Source: an uncultured Bacteroidales bacterium
GTDB lineage: Bacteria > Bacteroidota > Bacteroidia > Bacteroidales > Bacteroidaceae
NCBI GenBank assembly: GCA_902776455.1
Contig: CACYQI010000047.1
Coordinates: 1-37,130 of the forward strand
Direction of reading: 5' to 3'
DNA: 37,130 nucleotides
The notes beneath the pieces are model-generated. The model made no database searches, was not told the DNA's origin, and was given only the letters and a program-made list of their open reading frames with translations. Shown here piece by piece: positions 24,301 to 33,117 of this stretch. The translations under genes and the position numbers were made by a program. Positions within the stretch are counted from its first letter, which is position 1. Each line of letters opens with the position of its first letter.

Positions 24301-25633
24301 TTCCGTCGAATTCGTCCTCGCCATAGTTGGTGATGTTAACGATGACCCGGACAGGCTGCCCCACGACTGCGATAGGGTTGCAGACCGTTATGGAGTTTAC
24401 AGATATACGGACTTGACGAGTCGGGACATTTGCTATCGTGCCGTCATCTGTTGGCTTCTGGATGCCGATAATGGCATCCTGGTTGTAACGGTAGCCGCCG
24501 TTGCCGGCGCCAATGCCCTGCTGCTGGGGGTCGAGGGCTGAGAGGACAAAGAAGTCGTCGCTCATGCCGCCCCAGCCCCAGTTGATGTGGAAGTAGTCCG
24601 TATCGTCGTAATACATGTAGCCGTCGCACACGAAAGAATGTCCGCCGCCGTTAGATAGACCTCCATAGAGAACAGGACGGGCATTGGCAAGCTCGTGATA
24701 AATCAAGTCTGTCCAGTTGTCGAAGGTGTAAGCTAAGCGCTTAACTTGCGTTGCAGAGCTGTTGTAGCCGAAATAATTCTTGAGCGCATCTGCCACATCA
24801 TCGGAATCGGCTCCGGATGATACTCCATAGTCCATCCGCACAGACCTGCCGCAGTACTGCATCAGCGTGGCTATGGCATCTGCCTCCTCTGCGGTGTAGC
24901 CGGCGGAGTAGTTGACCGACATTTTTGTCCAGTCGAAGGTGGTGACAGGGAGTTCCGGCAAGTCTATGTCAAGTACTTGGGTTTGGGAATGGTATCCCGG
25001 AATGGGTTGCGTCGTTTCGTACGGCCATTGGTGATACATCATCACCTGTGCCATAGCCGTTGCCACACAGCCTGAGGCGCATGTGCCGCTGCCGTAAATC
25101 GGGTCATTTTCAAAAGTGGGACACAGGTCGTTATACGGCGCGCCTTGATCCCATGTCGTGCTAAGCAGCGGGGCGATGTAGTCGGTGCTGTGTGTGCCGA
25201 CCTTGCTGCGTGCCTTTCTCGGGCCGCTTGCTGTGCTGCCGTGCTGCTGCAGCCAGGCAATCTCGTCGGCATATCCCTGGAGCCAAGCCTTCATGTTTTC
25301 GGGCATGCGGTCAGGGTCGAAGCTGCCTGTGTCGCTGAAGCCGAGGACGGGAAGCGTGCGGTCGTCGTTCGAGACGATGACGTAGCCGTCGTTGGCGTTT
25401 ACGTTGAACACATAGAGTCCGCTCACTTTGCCCTGCAGAGTGAGTTGCGGCTTGACGCCCGGAGCGCGGCGCAGGCCGTTGGGACTTGTCGAGCGATGGG
25501 TCAGAAAGCTCATCGCCTCCTCGCGTGCTTGCTCTGCTGTCACATCCTCAGCCCACAGGCCGGAGGTGCCGAACACTGCAATGAACAACAGCATGGCTGC
25601 CCTTGCCAGAATGTTTCTTTTAGAGACTTGCAT
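21395..25633 (-). CDS. T9SS-exported C10 (streptopain-like) cysteine peptidase with adhesin domains
   Basis: 1412 residues. Signal peptide 1-28, then a streptopain-type propeptide (to about 150, with VIVSNDDRTLPVLGFSDTG). The C10 catalytic domain has Cys189 (SGCVATAMAQVMMYHQWP), His332 (GGGHSFVCDGY) and the INWGWGG block at 350-356. Downstream come a CARDB-like domain (about 405-510), fibronectin III-like segments (about 684-720, 885-930 and 935-970), and two choice-of-anchor J domains (about 722-882 and 972-1125, FSDDFESGLGQW and FFDDFENGLDQW). The C-terminus GIYVNSGRKVTIK is a T9SS sorting tail. It is probably a surface protease acting on host or dietary protein, as interpain-type enzymes do. 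The C-terminal part makes it far longer than classical streptopain. A small peptide gene follows in the same operon. Confidence 0.92.
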   Translation of the reverse strand: MQVSKRNILARAAMLLFIAVFGTSGLWAEDVTAEQAREEAMSFLTHRSTSPNGLRRAPGVKPQLTLQGKVSGLYVFNVNANDGYVIVSNDDRTLPVLGFSDTGSFDPDRMPENMKAWLQGYADEIAWLQQHGSTASGPRKARSKVGTHSTDYIAPLLSTTWDQGAPYNDLCPTFENDPIYGSGTCASGCVATAMAQVMMYHQWPYETTQPIPGYHSQTQVLDIDLPELPVTTFDWTKMSVNYSAGYTAEEADAIATLMQYCGRSVRMDYGVSSGADSDDVADALKNYFGYNSSATQVKRLAYTFDNWTDLIYHELANARPVLYGGLSNGGGHSFVCDGYMYYDDTDYFHINWGWGGMSDDFFVLSALDPQQQGIGAGNGGYRYNQDAIIGIQKPTDDGTIANVPTRQVRISVNSITVCNPIAVVGQPVRVIVNITNYGEDEFDGNLIDLANKKGEFSYELLGSFPACIPAGETKDCVAEFIPSTAGTYNLMTIEPDTHLQYSTDFVVRATVEVLDASEAKTSDVVPVYGSWCDRYSKSQFVIAESDMQGMQDKFINGMTFYADEGEVSWGAAEFDIYMSEVSDATIDALMDWDTLEKVYSGSLSIKGNRMEMTFDNAFHYQGGNLLIGIKQTVTDGTYVPCSWSGITANDASVGGYNDGSSDYIYQRDFLPIVSFDLITASLQKPTDLAVNVTSFTSAEVSWKGNADSYNLRYATYTPGTVLFSDDFESGLGQWTVIQNGEGDNWSIWHQDSGRMWQNVTNHSGDWVAMSFSQDGGNVYDADNWLISPLLELGGQMTYWVRDHNADHDHYDIYVCTTGYDASNFDETDFTKIYEPGDASDEWTEHTVDLSDYAGQWGYIAFRHKDMNKYVVMIDDVTVTSAIEPDTWTEVPDVTSPYTLTGLAQNTPYIVEVQSVIGSATSDWASVTFDMTSANPVPYNIAADIAADGAALTWEGIGDSYNVRYRTAGDTEAVFFDDFENGLDQWTIYTEGESSRPNGWNSQSSSNIATAYSGDHFAGAWSTNCNADNWLVTPQLTLGKELRFWVNVNRYARDGYEVRLSTTGNDIQDFDVVLQPMGPGPDNGEWNEVVIDLSAYAGLTGYIAIHHEEIDQNYLFIDDFAIYDYNIPTGPWIEMAVYDTNVTLSYLPTNNAYDYQIQSIKDGTASEWSPVESFALLTLANNNDNTYLIDRFDGKKAHVTLAGRTFYKDNCWNTIFLPFELDAAEMAASPLANGNLQSLIGMTVDGSMVTLKFSGNLIYWSFSAGYPHIIKWADGDDIVNPEFANVTITSETDYTQIYNRTSGIRVTFKGTYDPITFANENKSILFVGAGNKLYWPLTGASIGAMRCYFEIEGAEAGIKECIMDFGESDPDGISDISDNNESHDWYDLSGRKLAGKPTMKGIYVNSGRKVTIK

Positions 25634-25701
25634 AATAATAAAAGTTTTGAGTTATTATGTTGTGTGTATGTTCAGTTGTTGCCAATATACATAATGCGCT
25701 G

Positions 25702-25709
25702 CAAATTTA
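25702..25709 (-). promoter_or_regulatory. Putative -7 box of the C10 peptidase operon
   Basis: Minus strand TAAATTTG followed by CAGC, about 70 bases before the ATG at 25633. No good TTTG lies 19-20 bases upstream, so the call rests on the -7 box alone. Confidence 0.45.
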
Positions 25710-25849
25710 ACATTTTTTGATAAAATGCCATAGGGAAGAGCATCTTTTTTATAGTAATGTGACGTTTATGATACTTTTTGCATCCGTTCAGCGGGTTGAG
25801 GGATGCTATTTTCCGCCGCTTGCGCGGGCGAGATGCCTGTGGCTTTGAC

Positions 25850-26712
25850 CGCAGGCGAGACGCCTGCGTACCAATCTGCCTATCACTGTGGCCCTGACCG
25901 CAGGCGAGACACCTGTGGCTTTGACCGCAGGCGAGACGCCTGCGTACCAACCAATCCAGTCGGCCGCGGTTCCCCTCCCCTGGTAAGTGAGGGGAATGAT
26001 TGGTACGCAGGCGTCCCGCCTGCGGCCAAAGCTTTCGTTGGATTATCTAAAGTCCCGAAGGGACGATAGACCATGTGGCCCTGGCCGCAGGCGAGACGCC
26101 TGCGTACCAACCAATCCAGTCAGCCGCGGTTCCCCTCCCTTCGAAGGGGAGGGGTTAGGGGTGGGGTCTGTAATCCAATGGAAGCGCGAAAATTCTTTAC
26201 TCTATTTTGCGGCTTTGGCAGCTCTTCGCGAGGGCGTGCCGTGGGGTGTCGGCCGATGCTCCACGTTGTGTCGGCCTACACTCCACGGAGTATCGGCCAA
26301 AACGCCGTGCTTCGTCCACCGATGCTCAACGCCGTTTTTTGCCCAAAACTATGCTCCATTTGTCGAGGAGGCAAGCTGTACCGATACTTTCTTTGTATTG
26401 CGCGCGGAAATGCCCCTTTGTAAATCACTGATTCCCAATGCCCATTCGATTTAAGCCCATTTCGTGCCTTCGGGGTAGAAAAGTGCCACAGAAGGCAAAA
26501 GACGCCGTCAGAGAGCGACGGATTGCGAATTATTAGGACAAATAAAGTGTGGCAGCCCCCACCCCTAACCCCTCCCATTGGAGGGGAGGGGAATGATTGA
26601 CCGCAGGCGAGACGCCTGCGTACCAACCAATCCAGTCTGCTGCGGTTCCCCTCCCCTTGTAAGTGAGGGGAATGATTGGTACGCAGGCGTCTCGCCTGCG
26701 GCCAGGGCTTTC
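25850..26712. repeat. REP-like composite palindromes (CGCAGGCG-AGA-CGCCTGCG)
   Basis: Hairpins with an 8-bp stem and AGA loop start at 25850, 25926, 26086 and 26602; a degenerate copy is at 25899; inverted copies are at 26006 and 26682. Twice, a direct and an inverted copy enclose the same spacer (ACCAACCAATCCAGTC, then GGTTCCCCTCCCC and GAGGGGAATGATTGGTA), giving imperfect palindromes of about 100 bases. The layout resembles bacterial REP/BIME elements. No RAYT-type transposase gene is in the window. Confidence 0.8.
26224..26340. repeat. Degenerate CTCCACGGAG array
   Basis: About five units with a spacing near 24 bases, such as GATGCTCCACGTTGTGTCGG, ACACTCCACGGAGTATCGG and GATGCTCAACGCCG. 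It is a decayed version of the array at 36024-36130. Confidence 0.6.
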
Positions 26713-26728
26713 GTTGGATTATCTAAAG

Positions 26729-26780
26729 TCCCGAAGGGACGATAGACCACAGACGGAGTCACCCCCGTCTGTGGTCTATC
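26729..26780. repeat. CCACAGACGG palindrome
   Basis: GATAGACCACAGACGG (26741-26756) and CCGTCTGTGGTCTATC (26765-26780) are exact reverse complements around an 8-base loop, flanked on the left by GTCCCGAAGGGAC. Same family as 20640-20862. Confidence 0.8.
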
Positions 26781-27005
26781 GCGCCTTCGGCGCTTTTCCC
26801 CCGGACACCAATAATAATTTATGGTAATTCGTGTTTCATCTTAAACATATAATTGCCATATAATTGTCCATTAATTTCCATAAATTTCATGATAATTCGT
26901 GAGCAATTTATGGTAATTCTTCGGCAGTCGCGGTTCTCGTCCCTTCATTTGTTCTGCGAAATAAGGTGTCTGGAATCACCTCACGTGGCATCGGGAAATG
27001 GCAAC

Positions 27006-27044
27006 AAAAAGCCCCTCTGCCGGTTTCGCTACCAGCAGAGGGGC
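27006..27044 (-). terminator. Terminator of the mutAB operon
   Basis: Read leftward, GCCCCTCTGC (from 27044) pairs with GCAGAGGGGC (27011-27020) and is followed by TTTTTG. It lies about 85 bases after the mutB stop. Confidence 0.8.
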
Positions 27045-27128
27045 TTAATGAGTGGTAATTGAAGCGTGAGGAACTAACCCTCAATCTTCTTTAGTGCTTT
27101 TATGCATAGAGCAATTTCCAATGTCCAT

Positions 27129-29141
27129 TTATTCTTCGCCAAGGAGAATCTTCATCATCTCGCAAGCGGAGTAGGGGACAGGAGTGCCGGGGCCGAAGAT
27201 GCAGGCCACGCCAGCCTTGTAGAGGAAGTCGTAGTCCTGAGCAGGGATGACGCCGCCGGCGGTGACCATGATGTCCTCGCGGCCCAGCTTCTTCAGCTCT
27301 TCGATGAGCTGAGGAATTAGCGTCTTGTGGCCGGCTGCCAGTGAGCTGGCGCCTACGATGTCCACGTCGTTCTCTACGGCCTGACGTGCTGCTTCGGCAG
27401 GAGTCTGGAACAGCGGGCCCATATCCACATCGAAGCCACAGTCGGCATAACCTGTTGCCACTACCTTTGCGCCGCGGTCGTGACCGTCCTGACCCATCTT
27501 GGCAACCATGATGCGGGGACGGCGGCCTTCCTTCTTGGCGAAGGCGTCGGTCATTTCGCAAGCCTTGTCGAAGAGCTTGTCGTTCTTGCTTTCACTTCTA
27601 TACACGCCTGAAATAGTTCTGATTACTGCTTTGTAACGGCCCACGATGGCTTCGCAGGCATCGCTGATTTCACCCAGTGTGGCACGATGTCCGGCGGCGA
27701 TGACAGCCAGGTCGAGCAGGTTGTGCTCGCTCTTCTTGCCCTCGTTGAACTCGCGTACGCATTCGGTGATGGCCTCGAGGTCCTTCTTCACCTGTGCCTC
27801 GTCGCGCTTTGCCTTGAGCTCCTTCAGGGAAGCCTCCTGCTGCAGACGTACGGCGGTGTTGTCGATCTCGAGGATGTCGATGGGATCCTCATGCTCGAGG
27901 CGGTACTTGTTCACGCCGACGATGGTCTGCACGCCGCTGTCGATGCGGGCCTGAGTGCGGGCAGAAGCTTCCTCGATACGCATCTTTGGCAGACCAGTCT
28001 CAATGGCCTTTGCCATGCCGCCCAGTTTCTCAATCTCCTGGATGTGTTCCCAAGCCTTATGATAGAGTTCGTAGGTGAGTTTCTCCACGTAGTAAGAGCC
28101 GGCCCACGGGTCGATGTGCTTGCAGACTTGCGTCTCGTTCTGGATGTAGATCTGCGTGTTACGTGCGATACGAGCCGAGAAGTCTGTGGGCAGAGCGATG
28201 GCTTCGTCGAGAGCATTGGTGTGCAGCGACTGGGTGTGACCCAACACGGCAGCCATGGCCTCGATGCAGGTGCGGCCAACATTGTTGAAGGGGTCTTGCT
28301 CGGTGAGCGACCATCCAGAGGTCTGGGAGTGTGTGCGGAGAGCCATCGACTTGGGGTTCTTCGCACCGAAGCTCTTCACAATCTTTGCCCACAGCAGACG
28401 GCCTGCACGCATCTTTGCGATTTCCATGAAGTGGTTTACACCGATAGCCCAGAAGAAGCTGAGGCGAGGTGCGAAGGCGTCCACGTCGATGCCGGCATTG
28501 ATACCTGCACGCAGGTAATCCATACCGTCGGCAAGCGTGTATGCCAGCTCGATGTCGGCCGTGGCACCAGCCTCCTGCATGTGGTAGCCGGAGATGGAGA
28601 TGCTGTTGAACTTAGGCATCTTCTGCGAGGTATATTCGAAGATGTCGGCGATGATCTTCATGGAGAATGCTGGCGGGTAGATGTATGTGTTGCGCACCAT
28701 GAACTCCTTGAGGATATCGTTCTGGATGGTGCCTGCCATCTCCTCCAGCTTTGCGCCTTGTTCCAAGCCGGCATTGATGTAGAAGGCCAGCACGGGCAGC
28801 ACGGCGCCGTTCATCGTCATGGAGACGGACATCTTGTTCAAGGGGATGCCGTCGAACAGAACCTTCATGTTCTCCAAAGAACAGATGCTTACGCCTGCCT
28901 TACCTACATCGCCTACGACGCGCTGATTGTCGGGGTCGTAGCCACGGTGTGTGGGCAGGTCGAACGCTACGGACAGACCTTTCTGGCCTGAAGCGAGGTT
29001 GCGGCGGTAGAAAGCGTTACTCTCCTCGGCCGTAGAGAAGCCAGCGTACTGACGAATAGTCCACGGACGGAAGGGATACATCATGCTGTACGGGCCACGA
29101 AGGAAAGGAGGAATACCTGCTGCGAAGTTCAGGTGTTCCAT
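27129..29141 (-). CDS. mutB: Methylmalonyl-CoA mutase large subunit, N-terminally disrupted
   Basis: 670 residues open from [20 protein letters not shown]. The catalytic barrel ([30 protein letters not shown]) and the C-terminal B12-binding domain with GQDGHDRG are intact. It interconverts succinyl-CoA and (R)-methylmalonyl-CoA in the propionate route. Family members are about 715 residues and have roughly 45-55 residues before this start. A natural start is present at 29209, two bases after the mutA stop, reading [14 protein letters not shown], but that frame ends in a stop within 30 codons; the sequence KEDLEGMEH resumes in another frame. So a segment of the N-terminal arm, which contacts the small subunit, appears deleted with a frameshift. 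Confidence 0.93.
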   Translation of the reverse strand: MEHLNFAAGIPPFLRGPYSMMYPFRPWTIRQYAGFSTAEESNAFYRRNLASGQKGLSVAFDLPTHRGYDPDNQRVVGDVGKAGVSICSLENMKVLFDGIPLNKMSVSMTMNGAVLPVLAFYINAGLEQGAKLEEMAGTIQNDILKEFMVRNTYIYPPAFSMKIIADIFEYTSQKMPKFNSISISGYHMQEAGATADIELAYTLADGMDYLRAGINAGIDVDAFAPRLSFFWAIGVNHFMEIAKMRAGRLLWAKIVKSFGAKNPKSMALRTHSQTSGWSLTEQDPFNNVGRTCIEAMAAVLGHTQSLHTNALDEAIALPTDFSARIARNTQIYIQNETQVCKHIDPWAGSYYVEKLTYELYHKAWEHIQEIEKLGGMAKAIETGLPKMRIEEASARTQARIDSGVQTIVGVNKYRLEHEDPIDILEIDNTAVRLQQEASLKELKAKRDEAQVKKDLEAITECVREFNEGKKSEHNLLDLAVIAAGHRATLGEISDACEAIVGRYKAVIRTISGVYRSESKNDKLFDKACEMTDAFAKKEGRRPRIMVAKMGQDGHDRGAKVVATGYADCGFDVDMGPLFQTPAEAARQAVENDVDIVGASSLAAGHKTLIPQLIEELKKLGREDIMVTAGGVIPAQDYDFLYKAGVACIFGPGTPVPYSACEMMKILLGEE

Positions 29142-29209
29142 GCCCTCGAGGTCTTCCTTTCCTGAATGCCAGCGTAGATATCTATATCTTTAAATGATTT
29201 GCGTGCCAT
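29142..29209 (-). pseudogene. Out-of-frame 5' end of mutB
   Basis: ATG at 29209 begins [14 protein letters not shown], the expected start of a Bacteroidetes large subunit, then reads [12 protein letters not shown] and stops. The downstream part of this same stretch, read in the mutB frame, gives [10 protein letters not shown], which is the family sequence normally about 40 residues later. The expected intervening block (the variable WxTPExIxVKPVYT region) is missing. Confidence 0.8.
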
Positions 29210-29211
29210 AA

Positions 29212-31023
29212 TTAGATGCCGAGTTTTGCGTTGTACTCCTTGAGAGTCTCAAGCTGGTTAGACCTTACGTGGATAAAGTTCTCGATGCCTGCTGCCTTGA
29301 GGTCTTCCGTGCAAGCCGGAGCGCCTGCTACAACGTAGAGAGCGCGGCCGTTCAGATACTTGAAGGCAGGAATTGCGTACTCTGCGTACTCGTCGTCGCT
29401 CGAGCAGATGACCACGATGTCGGCACTTGCGGCGAGGGCTGCGTCAACGCCTTCCTCAACGGTCTTGAAGCCGAGGTTGTCGATGACCTGATAGCCTGCA
29501 GCGGCCAAGAAGTTGCAGCTGAACTGAGCGCGAGCCTGACGCATAGCCAGGTTGCCGATGGTCAGCATGAATGCAACGGGTACCTTCGCAGCCTTCTCTG
29601 TCTTGAGGCGAAGTGCCTCGAAGTCGCTTGCCAGACGAGATGTCTTGATGGCAGGAATCTCGCTCTCGCAACCGCAACTGTTCTTGCAGCAGCACTCGAC
29701 GGGTTCCTTGCCTTCGCTCTTCTCGGTGAAGTTGGGGAACTGGTTCGTGCCGAGCAGGAACTCTTTGCGCTTGTCGGCATTTGCGTGGCGCGTCTTGTTC
29801 GTCTCGTTGATGGTGTTCTGAACAGAGCCAGCCTTTGCAGCAGCCAGGAAACCGCCTTCTTCCTCAACAGCGAGGAAGAGCTTCCAAGCCTGACCTGCCA
29901 GAGCCGTTGTGAGCTCTTCGATGAAGTAGGAACCGCCTGCTACGTCGACCATACGGTCGAAGTGGCACTCGTCCTTCAGCAGCAGTTGCTGGTTGCGGGC
30001 GATGCGTTCTGCGAACTCTGTGGGCACTTCGTATGGCTCGTCGAAAGGCGTGACGACGATGCTTTCTACGCCTCCCAGGGCTGCAGACATCGTCTCGGTC
30101 TGCGAGCGAAGCATGTTGACGTAGCTGTCGAAGAGAGTCTGGTTGTAGGTCGTCGTGAAGGCACAAACGTGCATCTTTGCGCTCTCCTTGCAAGCGGTGT
30201 ACTGACTTACAATCTGTGCCCACAGCATACGAGCGGCACGCAACTTGGCAATCTCCATGAAATAGACGCCGTTGATGCCGAGGTTGAACTTGATGCTCTG
30301 TGCGGCAAGCTCAGGAGCCACGCCTGCTTCCGTCAGCTCAGCCAGGTATTCGTTGCCCCATGCGAGAGCATAGCCGAGGTCCTGATAGCTGTAAGCGCCA
30401 GCGTTGGTGAGTTTGTAGGCATTCACAGCGACGGGACGGAACTTGGGATAAGCGGCAAAGGTCTCAACCAGAGCCTTCGCGTTCTTCAGGGCTTCGGTGG
30501 TGTCCTTGCCTTTCATGAGCATCTTCTCCAAGGGGTCGAAGCTGATGCTGCCTTCAATCTTCTGTGCATCGGCGCCCTTCTTCTGGAAGTAAGCCACGAG
30601 GATTTGAGCCAGTTCGAGCGACTTGCACTGGCAAGTGCAGAAGTTTAGCTCGACGCAATCCACATAGATGCCCTCGAGCAGCTGTTCGATGTACTCTGCG
30701 CTCACCTTCTCCGAGGGGATGCAGAAGCCGAGGCTTGTCACGCCCTTGTTCAGGATGTCGAGCGCCTTGGCGTTAGCCTCTTTGGGGCATTCACACTTGA
30801 TGTCCTGACGGACATACCATTCGTTGTCGGCGGCCTTGTTGCCGCGCACGTAGGGGAACTCACCGGGGAGGGCGTTGACAAGCGGCAGCTTATCTACATC
30901 TTCCTTCAGGTAGAACGGCTCCATGCTGAAGCCTTCGTTGGTTCTCCACACCATTTTCTTCTGATAGTCCGCGCCCTTGAGGTCCACCTCAATCTTGTCG
31001 CGCCATTCCTGACGTCGCGCCAT
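29212..31023 (-). CDS. mutA: Methylmalonyl-CoA mutase small subunit, 5' end duplicated
   Basis: 603 residues open. It is the non-catalytic partner of MutB: the barrel is recognisable (VWRTNEGFSMEPFY, GVYFMEIAKLRAARMLWAQIV, ARNQQLLLKDECHFDRMVDVAGGSYFIEELT), and the C-terminal B12-like domain lacks DxHxxG, having GNLAMRQAR instead, as usual. The linker carries an unusual Cys cluster CCCKNSCGCE. The true start is probably ATG 31079, reading MADSKEKLFSDFTAPSRQEW, but a perfect 17-bp tandem duplication (30998-31031) throws that frame out. Without one copy the protein would be 616 residues, the normal length. The open frame now starts at an ATG inside the duplicated unit (MARRQEWRDK). Stop is two bases before the natural mutB start. 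Confidence 0.93.
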   Translation of the reverse strand: MARRQEWRDKIEVDLKGADYQKKMVWRTNEGFSMEPFYLKEDVDKLPLVNALPGEFPYVRGNKAADNEWYVRQDIKCECPKEANAKALDILNKGVTSLGFCIPSEKVSAEYIEQLLEGIYVDCVELNFCTCQCKSLELAQILVAYFQKKGADAQKIEGSISFDPLEKMLMKGKDTTEALKNAKALVETFAAYPKFRPVAVNAYKLTNAGAYSYQDLGYALAWGNEYLAELTEAGVAPELAAQSIKFNLGINGVYFMEIAKLRAARMLWAQIVSQYTACKESAKMHVCAFTTTYNQTLFDSYVNMLRSQTETMSAALGGVESIVVTPFDEPYEVPTEFAERIARNQQLLLKDECHFDRMVDVAGGSYFIEELTTALAGQAWKLFLAVEEEGGFLAAAKAGSVQNTINETNKTRHANADKRKEFLLGTNQFPNFTEKSEGKEPVECCCKNSCGCESEIPAIKTSRLASDFEALRLKTEKAAKVPVAFMLTIGNLAMRQARAQFSCNFLAAAGYQVIDNLGFKTVEEGVDAALAASADIVVICSSDDEYAEYAIPAFKYLNGRALYVVAGAPACTEDLKAAGIENFIHVRSNQLETLKEYNAKLGI

Positions 31024-31031
31024 TCCTGACG
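30998..31031. repeat. 17-bp perfect tandem duplication at the mutA 5' end
   Basis: TCGCGCCATTCCTGACG occurs twice in direct succession (30998-31014 and 31015-31031). On the coding strand the unit encodes RQEWRD. Seventeen is not a multiple of three, so the duplication shifts the frame. Confidence 0.97.
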
Positions 31032-31129
31032 GCTCGGGGCGGTAAAGTCAGAGAAAAGTTTTTCTTTACTATCTGCCATAAATTGTTATTAATAAAAATA
31101 TATTTGTTGGTTTTGCAATTAAAAGCGCA

Positions 31130-31160
31130 CAAAGTTACGCATTAATATGCAAACGGCAAA
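31130..31160 (-). promoter_or_regulatory. Promoter of the mutAB operon
   Basis: Minus strand: TTTG (31157-31160), 19 bases, then TAACTTTG (31130-31137) followed by TGC. It lies about 50 bases before the ATG at 31079, supporting that ATG as the native start. Confidence 0.75.
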
Positions 31161-31218
31161 ACATTTCTCCTTAAATCGGAAAAAACTTGTGCTTAAAAGC
31201 AAGAATTGCTCTCTCTGC

Positions 31219-31250
31219 GTTGCAACCTACGGCATTATTTCGTAACTTTG
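31219..31250 (+). promoter_or_regulatory. Promoter of the AspT-type transporter gene
   Basis: GTTG (31219-31222), 20 bases, then TAACTTTG (31243-31250) followed by CAC. The leader to the ATG is about 115 bases and contains several GTAAATAGTAAATCGTCAAA units (31292-31365). Confidence 0.7.
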
Positions 31251-31368
31251 CACGCGGAAAAGAGAGTTAAGCCGTAAGTTGGAAAGTGTCAATGTAAATA
31301 GTAAATCGTCAAAAAGGTTACGGCCTTCCGATAAATAGTAAATAGTAAATCGTCAAATAGTAAATGTT

Positions 31369-33075
31369 ATGATGGATTGGTTGCAAGCTTTGTTTACTTC
31401 GACCGATAGTGTGGCGCACATTGTGCTGCTCTACGCGTTGGTCATTTCCGTTGGCATCGGGCTGGGTCGTCTCAAGGTGGGCGGCATCTCGCTGGGTGTC
31501 ACCTTCGTGCTCTTCGCAGGCATCTTGGCCGGACACCTCGGTTTTACCGGTACGCTGAACGTGTTGACCTTCATTCAGGACTTCGGCCTGATTCTCTTCG
31601 TCTATTGCATCGGATTGCAAGTCGGGCCGGGCTTCTTCGAGAGTTTCAAGAAGGGAGGCGTGCAGATGAACGTCATGGCGATGAGCATTGTACTGCTCAA
31701 TGTGGCCTGCTGCATCGGGCTGTATTTCCTTGTGTTTCACGATAGTGGAGCTTCTCCTGCTGCCAATTCGCGCAGCCTTGCCATGATGGTGGGCGTGCTC
31801 TGTGGAGCCGTCACCAACACCCCCGGCCTTGGTGCTGCCACCGAAGCCTGCAACCAGATCTTCGGAGCGAGTGCGCCAGCCATTGCCAACGGCTATGCCT
31901 GTGCCTATCCCCTTGGCGTGTTGGGCATTATCGGAGCAACCCTTGCCCTTCGTTTCCTGTGCCGCATCAGCCTGAAGGACGAGCAGCGGAAGATAGAAGA
32001 GGAGCTGGCTGCCAATCCGCATGCCACGCCTCACCGCATGACGCTCGTGGTGAAGAACGCCTACCTCGCAGGCCGGACGATTCTTCAGGTGCGTCAGTTC
32101 CTGGGTCGCGACTTCGTTTGCAGCCGCATCCTGCAGAACGGACACGTCAGCATCCCTAACCGCGACACCATCATCAGCGAGGGCGACAAGATGCTCATCA
32201 CTTGTGCTCAGGACGATGCCGAGGCCATCCGCGTCTTCATCGGCCCTGAGGAGAACGTGGAATGGCAGGAGCAGGACGTGCCGATGGTGAGCAAGCACAT
32301 CCTCATCACGCAGCCTTCGATGAACGGCAAGACTTTCGGACAGATGCACTTCAGCTCCGTCTATGGCGTCAACGTCACGCGTATCCGTCGAGGCGACATG
32401 AATCTTTTTGCCGAACGCAACTTGCGGATGCAGATAGGCGACCGCATCGTCGTGGTCGGGCCTGAGGATGCTGTGGACCGCGTGGCGCACAAGATGGGCA
32501 ACAGCGTCAAGAAACTCGACCATCCAAACCTTGCTGCCATCTTCATCGGCATCTTTGTGGGCATCATCTTCGGTGCTATTCCCATCGCCATTCCCGGTGT
32601 GCCAACGCCTGTCAAGCTCGGTCTGGCGGGAGGTCCGCTCATCGTTGCCATCCTCATCGGACGCTTTGGCTACAAGGCTAAACTCGTGGCCTACACCACG
32701 ACGAGCGCCAATCTCATGCTTCGCGAGATAGGCCTTGCCCTCTTCCTTGCCAGCGTGGGCATCAAGGCGGGAGCAAGCTTTATGAACACCGTCGTTGAGG
32801 GCGACGGCCTCACCTATGTATGGTGCGGCTTCCTCATCACCATCCTGCCCATCCTCATCGTTGGCCTCGTTGCCCGTCTCTTCTATAAGATGAACTATTT
32901 CACCCTGATGGGCATGATAGCCGGCAGCACCACCGACCCGCCTGCCCTCGCGTTTGCCAACCAGACGGCCAACAACGATGCGCCTGCCGTAGGCTACAGC
33001 ACCGTCTATCCCCTCAGCATGTTCCTCCGCATCCTTACGGCACAGCTCATCATCCTCCTGCTCTGTGTGCTCTGA
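31369..33075 (+). CDS. AspT/YidE-type membrane transporter with two RCK_C domains
   Basis: 568 residues, inner membrane. Architecture of the aspartate:alanine exchanger (AAE) family: an N-terminal membrane half of 5-6 segments (about 15-205, with [20 protein letters not shown] and the duplicated motif [19 protein letters not shown]), two soluble TrkA-C/RCK_C domains (about 225-290 and 300-380), then a second membrane half repeating the motif ([15 protein letters not shown]). Both halves end in a [16 protein letters not shown]-type motif. Family members exchange carboxylates such as aspartate and alanine or succinate, but the substrate here cannot be read. It diverges from the mutAB operon, whose pathway starts from succinate; a link is only suggestive. 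ATG at 31369 or the next codon. Confidence 0.9.
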   Translation: MMDWLQALFTSTDSVAHIVLLYALVISVGIGLGRLKVGGISLGVTFVLFAGILAGHLGFTGTLNVLTFIQDFGLILFVYCIGLQVGPGFFESFKKGGVQMNVMAMSIVLLNVACCIGLYFLVFHDSGASPAANSRSLAMMVGVLCGAVTNTPGLGAATEACNQIFGASAPAIANGYACAYPLGVLGIIGATLALRFLCRISLKDEQRKIEEELAANPHATPHRMTLVVKNAYLAGRTILQVRQFLGRDFVCSRILQNGHVSIPNRDTIISEGDKMLITCAQDDAEAIRVFIGPEENVEWQEQDVPMVSKHILITQPSMNGKTFGQMHFSSVYGVNVTRIRRGDMNLFAERNLRMQIGDRIVVVGPEDAVDRVAHKMGNSVKKLDHPNLAAIFIGIFVGIIFGAIPIAIPGVPTPVKLGLAGGPLIVAILIGRFGYKAKLVAYTTTSANLMLREIGLALFLASVGIKAGASFMNTVVEGDGLTYVWCGFLITILPILIVGLVARLFYKMNYFTLMGMIAGSTTDPPALAFANQTANNDAPAVGYSTVYPLSMFLRILTAQLIILLLCVL

Positions 33076-33117
33076 AAAAGCATAAGGGAGTGCGTCAAAA
33101 CACAATCAGATAATAAA

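Larger units (their letters stand above)
25634..27005. other. Gene-free repeat island between the C10 peptidase and mutB
   Basis: About 1.4 kb without a credible gene. Contents: the -7 box of the C10 operon, seven CGCAGGCG hairpins in composite palindromes (25850-26712), a degenerate CTCCACGGAG array (26224-26340), a CCACAGACGG palindrome (26729-26780) and an AT-rich stretch around 26815-26900 with ATAATTGCCAT words that also occur near 21120. Open frames here encode only repeat strings such as GTQASRLRS. Confidence 0.7.

Noticed and set aside
25803-26110. Small proteins with GTQASRLRS or ACGQ strings
   Set aside because: Encoded entirely by CGCAGGCG palindromes; the same strings appear in several frames and both strands.
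31024-31130. Cobalamin riboswitch upstream of mutA
   Set aside because: The leader from the promoter to the ATG is only about 50 bases and has no B12-box-like sequence.
31318-33105. 595-codon frame on the minus strand opposite the AspT-type transporter
   Set aside because: Antisense shadow; the plus strand has the promoter and a clear membrane protein.
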